DNA of 64,000 nt from Rubripirellula amarantea (lineage in GTDB: Bacteria; Planctomycetota; Planctomycetia; Pirellulales; Pirellulaceae), in assembly GCF_007859865.1 (NCBI RefSeq), contig NZ_SJPI01000002.1:1136721-1200720 (forward strand). The letters are read 5' to 3'. Position numbers and translations under genes: made by a program. Below, piece after piece: positions 1 to 8,364 of the stretch. Every line of letters starts with the position of its first letter. Position 1 is the stretch's first letter. The notes beneath the pieces are model-generated. The model saw only the letters and a program-made list of their open reading frames with translations. It was not told where the DNA came from and ran no database searches.

Positions 1-25
1 CGCCATCACCAACGATGCCCGCCAC

Positions 26-61
26 GAAAAACGGCCGCATTGGATTGTCCAATGCAGCCGT
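26..61 (-). terminator. Rho-independent terminator ending the tail/modification operon
   Basis: On the minus strand a hairpin pairs GGCTGCATTGG with CCAATGCGGCC around a short ACAAT loop (stem about 32-60) and runs directly into TTTTT (27-31). It lies about 27 bases after the stop of the Pro-rich gene, so it probably ends the long minus-strand operon that starts with the tail genes. Confidence 0.75.
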
Positions 62-87
62 GGCGTGAATTCAGTTGTTGTTGACGA

Positions 88-558
88 TTAATCTTCGTCG
101 TCTTCGTGCGTCGGTGGCCAGTCGTCGAGGATGCCGGGGTAGCTGGGCCAGTCTTCGCCCCAGTCGCCGGGATGCACGACCGGGTAGTCTGGCATGCCGG
201 GGTACGCGCTGCCGGGGTGACCGGGCGGCAGGTTGTCGGGGTAAGAGTGACCCGGCGGCAAATGATAAGGATGGTCCGGCGGGAGTCGCGGCCAGATATG
301 TGGTGGCAACGGGGATTCGATCACGACTGGTTCCTCCGGTCGCGGCGGCCAGTCGTAGTCGTCCGGCCACCAGGGTGGACGCGGGCCAGGATCGGGTGTG
401 CCCGGTGGATAGTCGTCGGGCCAAATCGGCGGTGGTGGTTCGGGCGGTGGCGTCAGGATAATCGGGCCATCGGGCTCGTACGGTGGATCGTCGCCCGGCG
501 GATCAAACGGAGGGACGAACGGGTACGGCGGCATGTCGGGTTCGTAGGGTCCGGGCAT
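88..558 (-). CDS. Proline-rich acidic protein of unknown function
   Basis: This 156-residue protein is built almost wholly from Pro, Asp, Tyr, Trp, Gly and His, with recurring PPGHP and PPDHP units. No enzyme motif, signal peptide or membrane segment is visible, so it looks like an extended polyproline-type chain. The ATG at 558 overlaps the radical SAM stop codon (TAATG), which fixes the start and implies translational coupling. A longer in-frame start at 627 would run deep inside the upstream gene and is less likely. It is the last gene of the operon, just before a terminator. It could be a substrate of the upstream radical SAM enzyme or an extended virion decoration, but neither is shown. 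A repetitive composition on the opposite strand is possible, though the tight coupling argues for a real gene. Confidence 0.6.
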   Translation of the reverse strand: MPGPYEPDMPPYPFVPPFDPPGDDPPYEPDGPIILTPPPEPPPPIWPDDYPPGTPDPGPRPPWWPDDYDWPPRPEEPVVIESPLPPHIWPRLPPDHPYHLPPGHSYPDNLPPGHPGSAYPGMPDYPVVHPGDWGEDWPSYPGILDDWPPTHEDDED

Positions 559-1370
559 TATTCGGCAGTCCTTTGCAGCGGGTTGGGGTGGACGAAGGCG
601 GTGCGGTTGCTCGGGCAGAGTCCGCACTGCGGGATGGCTTTGGTTTTGATGAACGTGCGAAGTTCATCGTCGGTGTCGGTCGCGGCAATCGCTTTGTAGT
701 CGCGGAAGAGTTGCCACTGTGGGAGATCGTGCAGGTCAAGCTTGGCTTTGAGTTGAGCGAAGTACGCCAGTGCGGGGCACTTCCACAACATGCCGCGATA
801 AAGTTGCGTGCAAGTCTTCTGCATGCAGACCTTGAACGCGGCATCCGGATTGGAATCGAACGGCATCGGTTTGCCGTCTTCGACGTTGTATTGCCGCATC
901 CAACCGCGATGTGATTGGCGGATCTTGATCTGAATGCCGGGATGCTCTTCTCGCCATTTCCAGACGAGTCGCTTCACCTCGCGGAATCGTTTGACGTAGT
1001 CGTCGTGCGTTCCGTGTTGGCTGACTTCGAGCCGGCAGTTGGTGTCGACTAGAACCGCTGGCAACTTTGGGAAGCGATGAAGAAAGAATCCGTTGGTGAC
1101 CAGCATTAGGTTGCTGTCGGACCAGTGCTTCCGCGCCAGCTTGATGTGCTCGATGATTTGCGGGTTCAGCAGCGGTTCGCCGCCGAGCAACGCGAACCGT
1201 CGTGGCTTCAGGCGATGTGACCACTTCGCGTAATCGGCCTCGGCGTCTTCCACGGTCGGCAACTTGCCGGCGACGTGGAAGTTCGAATAGTGGCTGCATT
1301 GTTGGCACGACAGGTTGCAACCGTGGGCGATGTGATACTCAAGAGCCGGCAGCGGCAAGCGTCGATCCAT
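558..1370 (-). CDS. Radical SAM enzyme with C-terminal cysteines
   Basis: This 270-residue protein carries the radical SAM [4Fe-4S] triad CNLSCQQC (Cys18, Cys22, Cys25) and the LLGGEPLL segment typical of the SAM-binding barrel (about 60-67). Further cysteines in the C-terminal third (VCMQKTC, KCP, CGLC) could bind an auxiliary cluster, as in SPASM or twitch-type peptide-modifying enzymes. The ATG at 1370 has AAAGGA eight bases upstream. An earlier in-frame ATG at 1454 would reach almost to the start of the opposite-strand gene and has no better ribosome site. It sits at the end of a glycosyltransferase operon and is coupled to the Pro-rich gene. The substrate is unknown; a sugar, or a residue of a neighbouring protein, is plausible. 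Confidence 0.85.
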   Translation of the reverse strand: MDRRLPLPALEYHIAHGCNLSCQQCSHYSNFHVAGKLPTVEDAEADYAKWSHRLKPRRFALLGGEPLLNPQIIEHIKLARKHWSDSNLMLVTNGFFLHRFPKLPAVLVDTNCRLEVSQHGTHDDYVKRFREVKRLVWKWREEHPGIQIKIRQSHRGWMRQYNVEDGKPMPFDSNPDAAFKVCMQKTCTQLYRGMLWKCPALAYFAQLKAKLDLHDLPQWQLFRDYKAIAATDTDDELRTFIKTKAIPQCGLCPSNRTAFVHPNPLQRTAE

Positions 1371-1462
1371 CGACAACGTCCTTTGATTGTGTTCTATGGT
1401 TTTGTCTGCGGTACAGGTACACTCTGGTTTTCGATCAATTGCATGTTTATCCAAAAAACCTG

Positions 1463-2071
1463 ATGCCCACGCCTGACCCGAAGAAAACCAAGAGCTTCAC
1501 AAGTCCAGAGAAACTCGGGCGATGGTTGGAAAAGAACCATGAAGCCGAAGACGAACTTTGGGTGCAGGTGTTCAAGAAGAAAACAGGTGAACCAAGTGTG
1601 ACATGGGCGGAGATCGTTTTTGAAACTTTGTGCTGGGGTTGGATCGACGGAATGAAAAAGTCCGTCGATGACAAGACTTACTTGCAGCGGATCACTCCGC
1701 GAAAGAAGCGAAGCAGTTGGTCAAAGCGGAATTGTGAACATGCTGAGCAATTGATCCGTGAAGGACGGATGCGGGAAGCGGGACTTGAGCAAGTTAAGCT
1801 GGCAAAGGCGGACGGCCGTTGGGAGAACGCTTACGCTCCGGCAAGCGAGTCTGAAGTGCCCTCGGATTTTGTTTCTGCCGTCAACCGAAAGCCGAAAGCA
1901 AAACGATTCTTCGAATCGCTCAATAAGTCAAGTCGATATGCAATCACCTACGGACTGACGACCGCCAAAAAGCCAGAAACGAGGCAGCGGCGGTTTGAAA
2001 AGTTCATGGAGATGCTTCTGCGAGAGGAAGAACCCGGCTTCGGATTCAAGAAGAAGACTAAAAAGGACTAA
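1463..2071 (+). CDS. YdeI/OmpD-associated family protein
   Basis: The 202-residue product matches the YdeI/OmpD-associated family: an N-terminal block (SFTSPEKLGRWLEKNHE), the ETLCWGWIDG core with surrounding aromatics, RITPRKKRSSWS, and a Lys/Arg-rich C-terminus. These are small cytoplasmic proteins of uncertain biochemical role, common in environmental bacteria. It is transcribed against the surrounding minus-strand operon. Its stop ends one base before the stop of the convergent glycosyltransferase gene, leaving no room for a terminator. That position and its host-like nature suggest single-gene cargo rather than a phage structural gene. Confidence 0.8.
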   Translation: MPTPDPKKTKSFTSPEKLGRWLEKNHEAEDELWVQVFKKKTGEPSVTWAEIVFETLCWGWIDGMKKSVDDKTYLQRITPRKKRSSWSKRNCEHAEQLIREGRMREAGLEQVKLAKADGRWENAYAPASESEVPSDFVSAVNRKPKAKRFFESLNKSSRYAITYGLTTAKKPETRQRRFEKFMEMLLREEEPGFGFKKKTKKD

Positions 2072-2072
2072 G

Positions 2073-3095
2073 TCAGACGCCAGCAGCTTCAGTTTGTCGA
2101 CCGACTCGCAGCTTGAATCGTCTTGCGTTCACGCCAAGGCGAAGCAGGAACCGCGTGAGAACGAGATGCGAAGACGCGGTCTCGGCGTGACTGATCATCC
2201 GTTGTTCGATGCGATGCGGTTCGTGCGACCAATCGCCGGTCACGACCAGGTCTGAATAGACCGCCAGTAAGTTCGCCGCGTGTCGCGGAGTGAACACCGG
2301 GCCGATGTCGTACTGGGCCGGTGGTTGCTTGACCCACTCGCGGATCAGAGTTTTGGCTTTGGCATCGCCGGGGAACGGTAACTCGGGCGGATCGAATCGT
2401 CGCCATCGGCACGTCTTCATGTACGGCTTGCTCTTGCCGATGAAGTGGTAGATGTACGACTGCATCACCGGATTGGCGGCCCAGTCTGGATTCTGCTGGA
2501 CGCTGACGTTGAAGTCGCCCGGCAGGAAGTTGATATAGCCGGCGTGATCGTTGAATAACTGGTTGATGATTAATGATTCGTCGGTCGCTTGATCGCTGGC
2601 TCCCCACGTTGGAATCAAGTGCCGGATGATGCGGTCAAACATTGGTTCGTACATCGCGGTTTCGTACAGGTACAAACCGCCGTTGGGATGCAGCCAAGTG
2701 AACGCGGGCTGCAGACCACAACGTGTCGCCCAGATCTCGTGGGCGCGACGTTGCCAACCACCATCGTCGATGCGGTTGAGAGCACATTGTCGCTCGGCAA
2801 CCAAGCCAAATTGCTTGGGTCCGACCAAGTCGAACGGTGACGGGCAATCCGACCGGATCAGCATGTCGTTATCGAGTTGCAAAACATGGGCATCGCCAAA
2901 CATACGCCTCACATGTTTGCAGACAAACATCTTCTGCCAGAACGGGTGGACCGGATGCAGGTTATGCTCGATCCACACCAGTTCCGCTCCCCAGCGTTCC
3001 GCCGCGGACTCGTAGCTCGCCCGGACGTTGTTCGTCGCTTTGCGTGGAGCTAGGTCCAACATTGCGATGACTTTGGTTGGCGTATTCATTTCCAT
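2073..3095 (-). CDS. Glycosyltransferase-like protein with DxD motif
   Basis: The 340-residue protein has a nucleotide-sugar binding pattern: an N-terminal strand region, then HVLQLDNDMLI with Asp75-x-Asp77 as a candidate metal-binding DxD, followed by a Trp/His-rich acceptor region (FTWLHPNGGLYLYE). This resembles GT8-like or capsule-type sugar transferases, but the family is not certain. It overlaps the upstream GT2 gene. ATG codons at 3095 and 3089 are both possible, and the second forms an ATGA overlap with the GT2 stop. It is the last transferase before the radical SAM gene. It probably adds a sugar to a glycan or glycoprotein made by this cassette. Confidence 0.65.
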   Translation of the reverse strand: MEMNTPTKVIAMLDLAPRKATNNVRASYESAAERWGAELVWIEHNLHPVHPFWQKMFVCKHVRRMFGDAHVLQLDNDMLIRSDCPSPFDLVGPKQFGLVAERQCALNRIDDGGWQRRAHEIWATRCGLQPAFTWLHPNGGLYLYETAMYEPMFDRIIRHLIPTWGASDQATDESLIINQLFNDHAGYINFLPGDFNVSVQQNPDWAANPVMQSYIYHFIGKSKPYMKTCRWRRFDPPELPFPGDAKAKTLIREWVKQPPAQYDIGPVFTPRHAANLLAVYSDLVVTGDWSHEPHRIEQRMISHAETASSHLVLTRFLLRLGVNARRFKLRVGRQTEAAGV

Positions 3096-3799
3096 ACGAC
3101 TCTTTCCAATCCGTGTTTGCGAAGGCTGGCTTTGAGGAACTCGGGACGCCGGCGAACGTAGCCCGGTGGGTCGACGTGTTCATGCTTGAATGAATGTTCG
3201 ATGTCACACGTGACATTGACCCCGGCGAGTTTGCAACGCCAAAAGAAGTCCCAGTGCTCTTCGACCTTTAGCGATTCGTCCCAGCGGATCGCTTGCAGGA
3301 TGTCGCGGTAGGCAACGAAGCAATTTCCGACGTAGTGGCACCAACGAATCGAACCGCGACGCTTGTAGTTGCCGTGCGGGATGCGAAGCGTCTTGTTCGC
3401 GACGCTCATCATCTTGGGACGTTCTTGTTGGTTGCTCAGAGCCGCCAGCAAGTCGATGTCATGATGGCGATTCAGCTTGCTGACCAATGCCGGCAGTCGT
3501 GTCTCCGCCGTCACCAAATGATCGTCATCGGTAAACACTACGATCGGCGTGTCGCCGGCGTCTAGCAATTGGTTTCGGCCAGCCGACAGGCCAATGTCGT
3601 AGTCGGTCTCGATCAGCCGATCGACCAACGCCGCTTCATCGGGGCAATTCGTCGAGAATCGCAACTCGGGCCGGCCGTCATCAATCACATGGATTCGCGG
3701 TCGGTCATCGCCATAGTGTTGGTGGATGCTGCGAATGAGTGCCGCACAACATTGCGGGCGATGGATCGTCTTGATGCAAAAGGTGACATCATTTCGCAT
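3086..3799 (-). CDS. Family 2-like glycosyltransferase, paralog B
   Basis: The 237-residue protein shows a GT-A fold. It opens with DVTFCIKTIHRP, has the nucleotide-binding VIDDGRPE, and carries a DDD metal site in VVFTDDDHLV (Asp91-93). It shares this opening, the RNQLLD/RNIAVD segment and the WDESLKVEEHWDFF region with the next gene upstream, so the two are diverged duplicates. No membrane segment is seen, so it is probably cytoplasmic. The ATG at 3799 is preceded by an AGGA-type site. Phage-borne GT2 enzymes usually modify surface glycans, phage DNA or virion proteins. The neighbouring Ser-rich tail protein makes virion modification attractive here, as inference. Confidence 0.85.
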   Translation of the reverse strand: MRNDVTFCIKTIHRPQCCAALIRSIHQHYGDDRPRIHVIDDGRPELRFSTNCPDEAALVDRLIETDYDIGLSAGRNQLLDAGDTPIVVFTDDDHLVTAETRLPALVSKLNRHHDIDLLAALSNQQERPKMMSVANKTLRIPHGNYKRRGSIRWCHYVGNCFVAYRDILQAIRWDESLKVEEHWDFFWRCKLAGVNVTCDIEHSFKHEHVDPPGYVRRRPEFLKASLRKHGLERVVWK

Positions 3800-3901
3800 A
3801 TCGCCATTCCTGTTTCTTTTGATAATATCTGGCTGTGAGGCGTGGTTTGAGCATGCACTGTCCTGCCCCGACGGTTCGCTCGCCGCGCCTCACCTTCTGT
3901 T

Positions 3902-4645
3902 TCACGCACGAACAACACCTCCGCCGGGGAATCGCATCGAATGGAAACCGTGTTTGCGAAGCCCCATCGAACGGTACTTCGCTCGCTTGCGAAGCCGCCG
4001 GTAGTCTTCGGATTCGACGTGAGCGTGTTTGACGAAGCAATCGCCGGCGACCGCGACTTTCAATTCCGCGAGCTTGGCTCGATAGAAGAACTCCCAGTGC
4101 TCAAAAGTCTTGATCGCTTCGTCCCATCGCAGCGCACGGATGGTCTTGGTGCGAGCGAGGAAAGCGTTCGATGACATATCGCACCAAGCGACGTAACCGT
4201 TGCGGCGAGTCTCGCCACGGTGGATCCAAATCCGTTGGCCGTTCATCAGCTTGGAGAGCATCGTCGGCCGGCCGCCGGAGCCTTGGCGAACGCCGAGGAT
4301 GTCGATGTCGTTCTTGTCAAACCGATCGCAAAGTCGATCGAGGTTGAGGTTCTCGGTAATGACATGATCATCATCGAGAAGGAACATGTAGTCAGTCTTA
4401 ACCGCATCGACGGCGATGTTCCGCCCAATCCCGACGCCGACATCGGTTTGCTCGGGATGAATCACGGTACATTGCGACGCCGTTTCGGGATACTTCGATA
4501 GGAACCGACGTACTGGCCGCCCGTCGTCGACCACGATGATCTTTGGATAGCTGATGTGTTTGCTAAGCGATTCAACTAGCCGATGACAGGACCAGGGACG
4601 ATGGATCGTCTTGATGCAAAACGTGATGTCGGGGATTTTGATCAT
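3902..4645 (-). CDS. Family 2-like glycosyltransferase, paralog A
   Basis: The 247-residue GT-A protein opens with DITFCIKTIHRP, has VVDDGRPV at about 38-45 and a DDD metal site in MFLLDDDHVI (Asp91-93). A WDEAIKTFEHWEFFYRAKL segment near 190-210 is shared with the downstream paralog and is probably the acceptor or catalytic-base region. A gap of about 100 bases separates the paralogs and holds an AT-rich stretch that may contain a secondary promoter. The pair could add successive similar sugars. It lies four bases after the nucleotidyltransferase gene in the same operon. Confidence 0.85.
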   Translation of the reverse strand: MIKIPDITFCIKTIHRPWSCHRLVESLSKHISYPKIIVVDDGRPVRRFLSKYPETASQCTVIHPEQTDVGVGIGRNIAVDAVKTDYMFLLDDDHVITENLNLDRLCDRFDKNDIDILGVRQGSGGRPTMLSKLMNGQRIWIHRGETRRNGYVAWCDMSSNAFLARTKTIRALRWDEAIKTFEHWEFFYRAKLAELKVAVAGDCFVKHAHVESEDYRRLRKRAKYRSMGLRKHGFHSMRFPGGGVVRA

Positions 4646-4649
4646 AGCT

Positions 4650-5096
4650 TCACCAGATGTTTAGGATTTGCCGACCGATTCTCATTACGTGTCGATAATC
4701 CTTTGGTCGGCCAGCATGCAGTTTGCTTCGCAGCAACACTTTCACCGGCGGCAATCGTCCGTAGCGAGACTGCGTTGACAACCAATACAGAGGATCGAAG
4801 TCTGCGTCGGTGTGGCCGCTCGGTCGGCTGATGATGTCCATGTGCGGCGTGCAAAAAATCCGAGCGGACTGGCACGGTGGATCGGCTTCTGGATGATCGC
4901 GAAACAAGATCTCGTGCGGCCCGGCAATCTCGCGCACCGCGTCTTTCCAACCTTCGATACCCAAGGACGGATCGAGCCAAAGATCGGTGTCTGGATTGCC
5001 AAAGCTGAACCCGTGAACCTGCAACGCGAACGTGCCGAACAACAGGTAGCGTGCTCGAATGCGACCAAGCACACCGCGAACGTCAGAACTGATCAT
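4650..5096 (-). CDS. Nucleotidyltransferase-fold protein in the glycosylation operon
   Basis: This 148-residue protein looks like a minimal nucleotidyltransferase. It has a helix-turn LLFGTFALQVHG, where the usual Gly-Ser/Gly-Gly pair is represented by G-T, then DTDLWLD with acidic residues Asp36, Asp38 and Asp42 as candidate metal ligands, and a KVLLRSKLHAGRPKD helix resembling the end of DUF6036/MNT-type domains. Such proteins transfer nucleotides to small molecules or proteins, or act in toxin-antitoxin pairs, but here the partners are glycosyltransferases. It overlaps the GT upstream by four bases (ATGA). It could prepare an activated sugar or modify one of the operon's proteins. Confidence 0.55.
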   Translation of the reverse strand: MISSDVRGVLGRIRARYLLFGTFALQVHGFSFGNPDTDLWLDPSLGIEGWKDAVREIAGPHEILFRDHPEADPPCQSARIFCTPHMDIISRPSGHTDADFDPLYWLSTQSRYGRLPPVKVLLRSKLHAGRPKDYRHVMRIGRQILNIW

Positions 5097-5809
5097 CGAA
5101 CAACGTCTCCATGGTTTTCAGCGACGCCGGTTTCCCACCAACGCTTAAGTAATTCTTCCGGCACCGATCCATCGGACTGAACCAACCGCAGAACGTGCCG
5201 ATGGTGCGTGATGCGAATGGTTGAGTAATTGCGGACTTGCGAGCGATCGCGGCAGTTCCATTCCGCCGGCAAGACGAATGAGGGGACGGCGTGCAAAAGC
5301 AACGACCGCGTTAGCAAAATTTCATCGTTGCCTCCGTGGTAGCGTCGTCGCCAAAATGCCAATGCATCGAGGACGCGTTGGCACTTGCGAAGCATGACGA
5401 CGCCCGAGTTCATCGAAGGCACGCCGCAGATGCGAGTCTTGTCGCACCGCCGCGAAATACCATGAACGTAGGCGGCCTCGTAGCCGAAACGGTCTGTCAA
5501 CAAGCCAGCGGGGTCGATCGCCGATGGATGTAAAACGACCGTGTCAGCATCGAGGTAGACCGTGCGATCAAACGGCAACCAAGGAATGAACCGTGGCTTG
5601 ACGTGGTAGCCGCCCGTTGCCGACACGTCGAAGCGGTACTCGACCCTTGGGCACGCATCGGCCGGCTGGTTGGTGAACAACGCAATCGGCACGTCCGGGC
5701 AATGATGCCGCAACGATGCGATGGACCGGCGAAGTTGCCACAGAGACTTGCCGCCGATTGCGATGTACATCACGCCTAGACTCTCGGTTGGCTTCGGGTG
5801 GTTGCTCAT
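5093..5809 (-). CDS. GT8-like glycosyltransferase
   Basis: The 238-residue protein has GVMYIAIGGKSLWQL at the N-terminus and a clear DxD within RTVYLDADTVV (Asp87 and Asp89), followed by an MNSGVVMLRK segment typical of GT8-like enzymes where bound sugar and acceptor meet. No transmembrane helix is present. It overlaps both neighbours by four bases, indicating strict operon coupling with the GT25-sulfotransferase upstream and the nucleotidyltransferase downstream. Confidence 0.8.
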   Translation of the reverse strand: MSNHPKPTESLGVMYIAIGGKSLWQLRRSIASLRHHCPDVPIALFTNQPADACPRVEYRFDVSATGGYHVKPRFIPWLPFDRTVYLDADTVVLHPSAIDPAGLLTDRFGYEAAYVHGISRRCDKTRICGVPSMNSGVVMLRKCQRVLDALAFWRRRYHGGNDEILLTRSLLLHAVPSFVLPAEWNCRDRSQVRNYSTIRITHHRHVLRLVQSDGSVPEELLKRWWETGVAENHGDVVR

Positions 5810-7176
5810 CCGTGCTTGCGTAGGTCCGGATTGACGTGGTCGATGGCAGACGCGATCTCTTCTTCGGTGGGTTCAATGCCGAGGAAGTCGATCAGGTTCT
5901 TGATGACTTCTTCGGGATACGTCACCAGTTCGGCGAAGTCGATCCGGAAGACTGGCACGTCCGGATGCGCGGCGATGAAAGCGTTCCGGTGATCGAGCAG
6001 GCTGCGTTGGAGTTGTTCACATTGCTCGTCGGTCGCGGCGAACCATTGGCCTCGGTGTTTTTCGCTGCGCGATTGCAATGATCGAATCGAAGCTTCGATG
6101 TCTCGATCGACACTGACGATTCGGAGGGAACTGCTGAGACCCTGGTGCAGGTGTTCAACAAAGCGGCAGAGATGCGGGTACTTGGCTCCGGCGACGGTTT
6201 TGTCGCGGTTCGCTTCGGCTTTGCGGGTGACGATCCAGGATTTCAGTTTCTGCGTCAGCTGTTCGTCCGACATGACGGGATCGACGGCCGGGAAACGCAT
6301 CGCCTTTTCGCAAAGTTGGGCTAGGCCGACCGCTTCCCCGCCACCGGTGGATTCGTAGCCGGAAAGTTGGTTGCCCATGTGAACACCGAGGTGATGCATG
6401 ACCATCGCGACACAGGACGTGCCCGATCGGTGAGGGCCGAGGACTGCGAAGAATGGGGCGTCACTGTGATCGGCGTTGCGGGCGTCGTTGAAGAAGCGGG
6501 TTTGTTCCCACTTGCGTCCGCAGATGTTGGACTTCGTTGGCAATTGTCCGACAAGCCAACGATCCGGCGTGTAGACAGCGATGGATTCCTTGTCGACGTT
6601 TTTGCCTTGGACCAAAGCCTGATAGCGACGTTGCGTCAGGCGTCCGAGGTGGTGGTCGATGTGGTGCTTGGTGTGCCAATCGTTCCAGTGCAGGTGCCGA
6701 TACAGCGCCTTCATGTTCTCGCGTCCGCGGACCATGAAAGCATGGGTGCGGTTCACGTTGTAAGGTCGGTAAACGCGGTCGCTGATTCGTTGCGGCGGAT
6801 GCTTGCCGGCATAGAGATGCTGCCCGCCGAGATAGGCCAGTCCCCAATCGGCCGGTAGTTCGTCGACGTAGGCTTGGACGGCTTCGGGGAAGTCTTCGAC
6901 GAAGCCCGCGTCGTCTTCAAAGACGACATAGCTGTCGATGCCTTCGAGCAAACACTTTTCCAAGATCAAGCAATGCGAACGGTAGCAGCCCCACGCTCCG
7001 TTGCCGGCTTTCCATTGCGGTGGCGTCGCGCATCGTCGGCCGTCGATCGCGGCGAACCGTTCGGGTTGCGGGAACGGCCATGGCTCGGGGAGTTGGCCGA
7101 GCCAATCTTTCAAGCGATCGTCGCGGCGGTCGAGATTGATCAGGAAGCAGCGTTCCACGATTTTGTTTTCACGCAC
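5806..7176 (-). CDS. GT25-like glycosyltransferase fused to a sulfotransferase domain
   Basis: The 456-residue protein combines two domains. Residues about 7-220 look like GT25 (LPS/collagen-type glycosyltransferase), with CFLINLDRRDDR (10-21), an early GCYRSHC block and the acidic FEDD (86-89). Residues about 240-456 look like a sulfotransferase, with the PAPS 5'-phosphosulfate loop GPHRSGTS (247-254) and a later SVDRDIEASIRSLQSR segment for the 3'-phosphate. The GTG start at 7176 overlaps the upstream stop and has AGAGGA about ten bases before it. The protein implies sugar transfer coupled to sulfation, which would give a sulfated glycan. An upstream ATG at 7338 would overlap the preceding gene deeply and is rejected. 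Confidence 0.85.
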   Translation of the reverse strand: MRENKIVERCFLINLDRRDDRLKDWLGQLPEPWPFPQPERFAAIDGRRCATPPQWKAGNGAWGCYRSHCLILEKCLLEGIDSYVVFEDDAGFVEDFPEAVQAYVDELPADWGLAYLGGQHLYAGKHPPQRISDRVYRPYNVNRTHAFMVRGRENMKALYRHLHWNDWHTKHHIDHHLGRLTQRRYQALVQGKNVDKESIAVYTPDRWLVGQLPTKSNICGRKWEQTRFFNDARNADHSDAPFFAVLGPHRSGTSCVAMVMHHLGVHMGNQLSGYESTGGGEAVGLAQLCEKAMRFPAVDPVMSDEQLTQKLKSWIVTRKAEANRDKTVAGAKYPHLCRFVEHLHQGLSSSLRIVSVDRDIEASIRSLQSRSEKHRGQWFAATDEQCEQLQRSLLDHRNAFIAAHPDVPVFRIDFAELVTYPEEVIKNLIDFLGIEPTEEEIASAIDHVNPDLRKHG

Positions 7177-7729
7177 GATCGTCGTCGTCCTCTGGCTCGG
7201 GTGCCCCGTCGGGGAATTTGCGTTGGAACTTTCGGATGGCGGTTTGGACGAGTGACTTGGCGACAACGCGGGTAAACCTTCCATGGGGCATGCCTCGGGC
7301 TTCGGCTTCTTCGAGAAGCCAATCGGTGATGGTGTCAATGTTTCGGTGGCATCCTTCGACGCCCCAGTCGTTCATCGTTTCGACGCGGGACTCGCAGTTG
7401 CACGAGTCGGATGGCTTTGCGAACCACGCGAGCATCTTCTTGAGTTCATTGCCGGGGCCAGGACGGAAGTCAGCGATTTTCAAAGTCGCCGGCATCTCGT
7501 CGCGATCCGGCAGGTAGTTCGCCAGCATCGCTTCGAGTTCGACGACGTTCTGTTTGCGACGCCGTCGATTGACCAACGCCATCCCGATCGTGACGACGTT
7601 AATCGCTCGCGGATTGGTTTCGTTCTGGCACGCGTTGCAGGCCGCCGGCGATGTTCGCACGGTGCAACCGGCCATGCCGGCGGCAACCTCGCATTGGTTG
7701 TCGCCGCCGAGGTGTGGGCAATGGATCAT
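7169..7729 (-). CDS. Cys-rich protein at the head of the glycosylation operon
   Basis: The 186-residue protein has an N-terminal cysteine cluster (CPH, CEV, CTV, CNAC within about 35 residues) that could bind zinc or an iron-sulfur cluster. A second motif, PGPGNELKKMLAWF, is followed by CNCESR, MNDWG and GCHRNIDTITDWLLEEAE. I recall the second module from uncharacterised planctomycete proteins, where it sits near glycosyltransferases, but no function is known to me. It ends with an acidic Glu/Asp tail and its stop overlaps the GTG start of the GT25 fusion, so the two are likely co-translated. Confidence 0.7.
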   Translation of the reverse strand: MIHCPHLGGDNQCEVAAGMAGCTVRTSPAACNACQNETNPRAINVVTIGMALVNRRRRKQNVVELEAMLANYLPDRDEMPATLKIADFRPGPGNELKKMLAWFAKPSDSCNCESRVETMNDWGVEGCHRNIDTITDWLLEEAEARGMPHGRFTRVVAKSLVQTAIRKFQRKFPDGAPEPEDDDDRA

Positions 7730-7813
7730 GCACGATCGCCAGCTGGCTTGTTACATTGTGGTGTCAAACTCGAAGCACAATCCCCGACTGCAACCCTTCC
7801 TAAATTCCATCGC

Positions 7814-8350
7814 ATGACAACTTGGATCGCTCTCTTTCGTGGCATCAATGTCGGCGGCAAGAACAAGATGCCGATGACGAAGTTGAAAGCGACGCTGGAA
7901 TCCGCCGGACTGAAAGATGTTCGCACCTACATCCAAAGCGGCAATGTTGTTTTTGAGTCTTCGCTGAAGTCGAAGAAATCGCTCGCGACGAGAATCCTTG
8001 ATCCTGTTGAATCCGAGTTTGGTTTTCGCCCGCCGTTGATGCTTCTAACGAACGCCGAGCTGAAAGAAGCGATGCGAGTCAGCCCTTTCCAAGTTGCCGA
8101 GACCGAGGGGAAGACGCTGCACTTTTTCTTCATGGATGAAGATCCGAAGTCACCCGACTTGGCTTCGATTGCTGAGCTGGCGGTCGAATCGGAGTCACAC
8201 GCTCTGGTGGGTTCTGTCTTCTACCTTTGCGCTCCCGCGGGTATTGGTCGATCGAAACTTGCCGCAGCTGCCGAGAGGAAGTTGGGTGTGCCGGCGACCG
8301 CGAGGAATTTCAACACCGTCAGCGAACTGAACAAGATGGCCGACAGCTAA
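7814..8350 (+). CDS. DUF1697 family protein
   Basis: The 178-residue protein begins with the family signature (WIALFRGINVGGKNKMPM), has the VRTYIQSGNVVFES block and ends in the conserved ATARNFNTVSELNKMA. DUF1697 proteins are widespread cytoplasmic proteins of unknown function. It is the only plus-strand gene between the tail-fibre-like gene and the Cys-rich gene. It converges on the Ser-rich gene with 14 bases between stops. Like the YdeI-type gene it looks like host-derived single-gene cargo dropped into a phage operon. Confidence 0.9.
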   Translation: MTTWIALFRGINVGGKNKMPMTKLKATLESAGLKDVRTYIQSGNVVFESSLKSKKSLATRILDPVESEFGFRPPLMLLTNAELKEAMRVSPFQVAETEGKTLHFFFMDEDPKSPDLASIAELAVESESHALVGSVFYLCAPAGIGRSKLAAAAERKLGVPATARNFNTVSELNKMADS

Positions 8351-8364
8351 TGTCGACTACTTTT

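Noticed and set aside
558-1454. Longer radical SAM start at 1454
   Set aside because: The ATG at 1370 has the better ribosome site, and the extra residues carry no family sequence.
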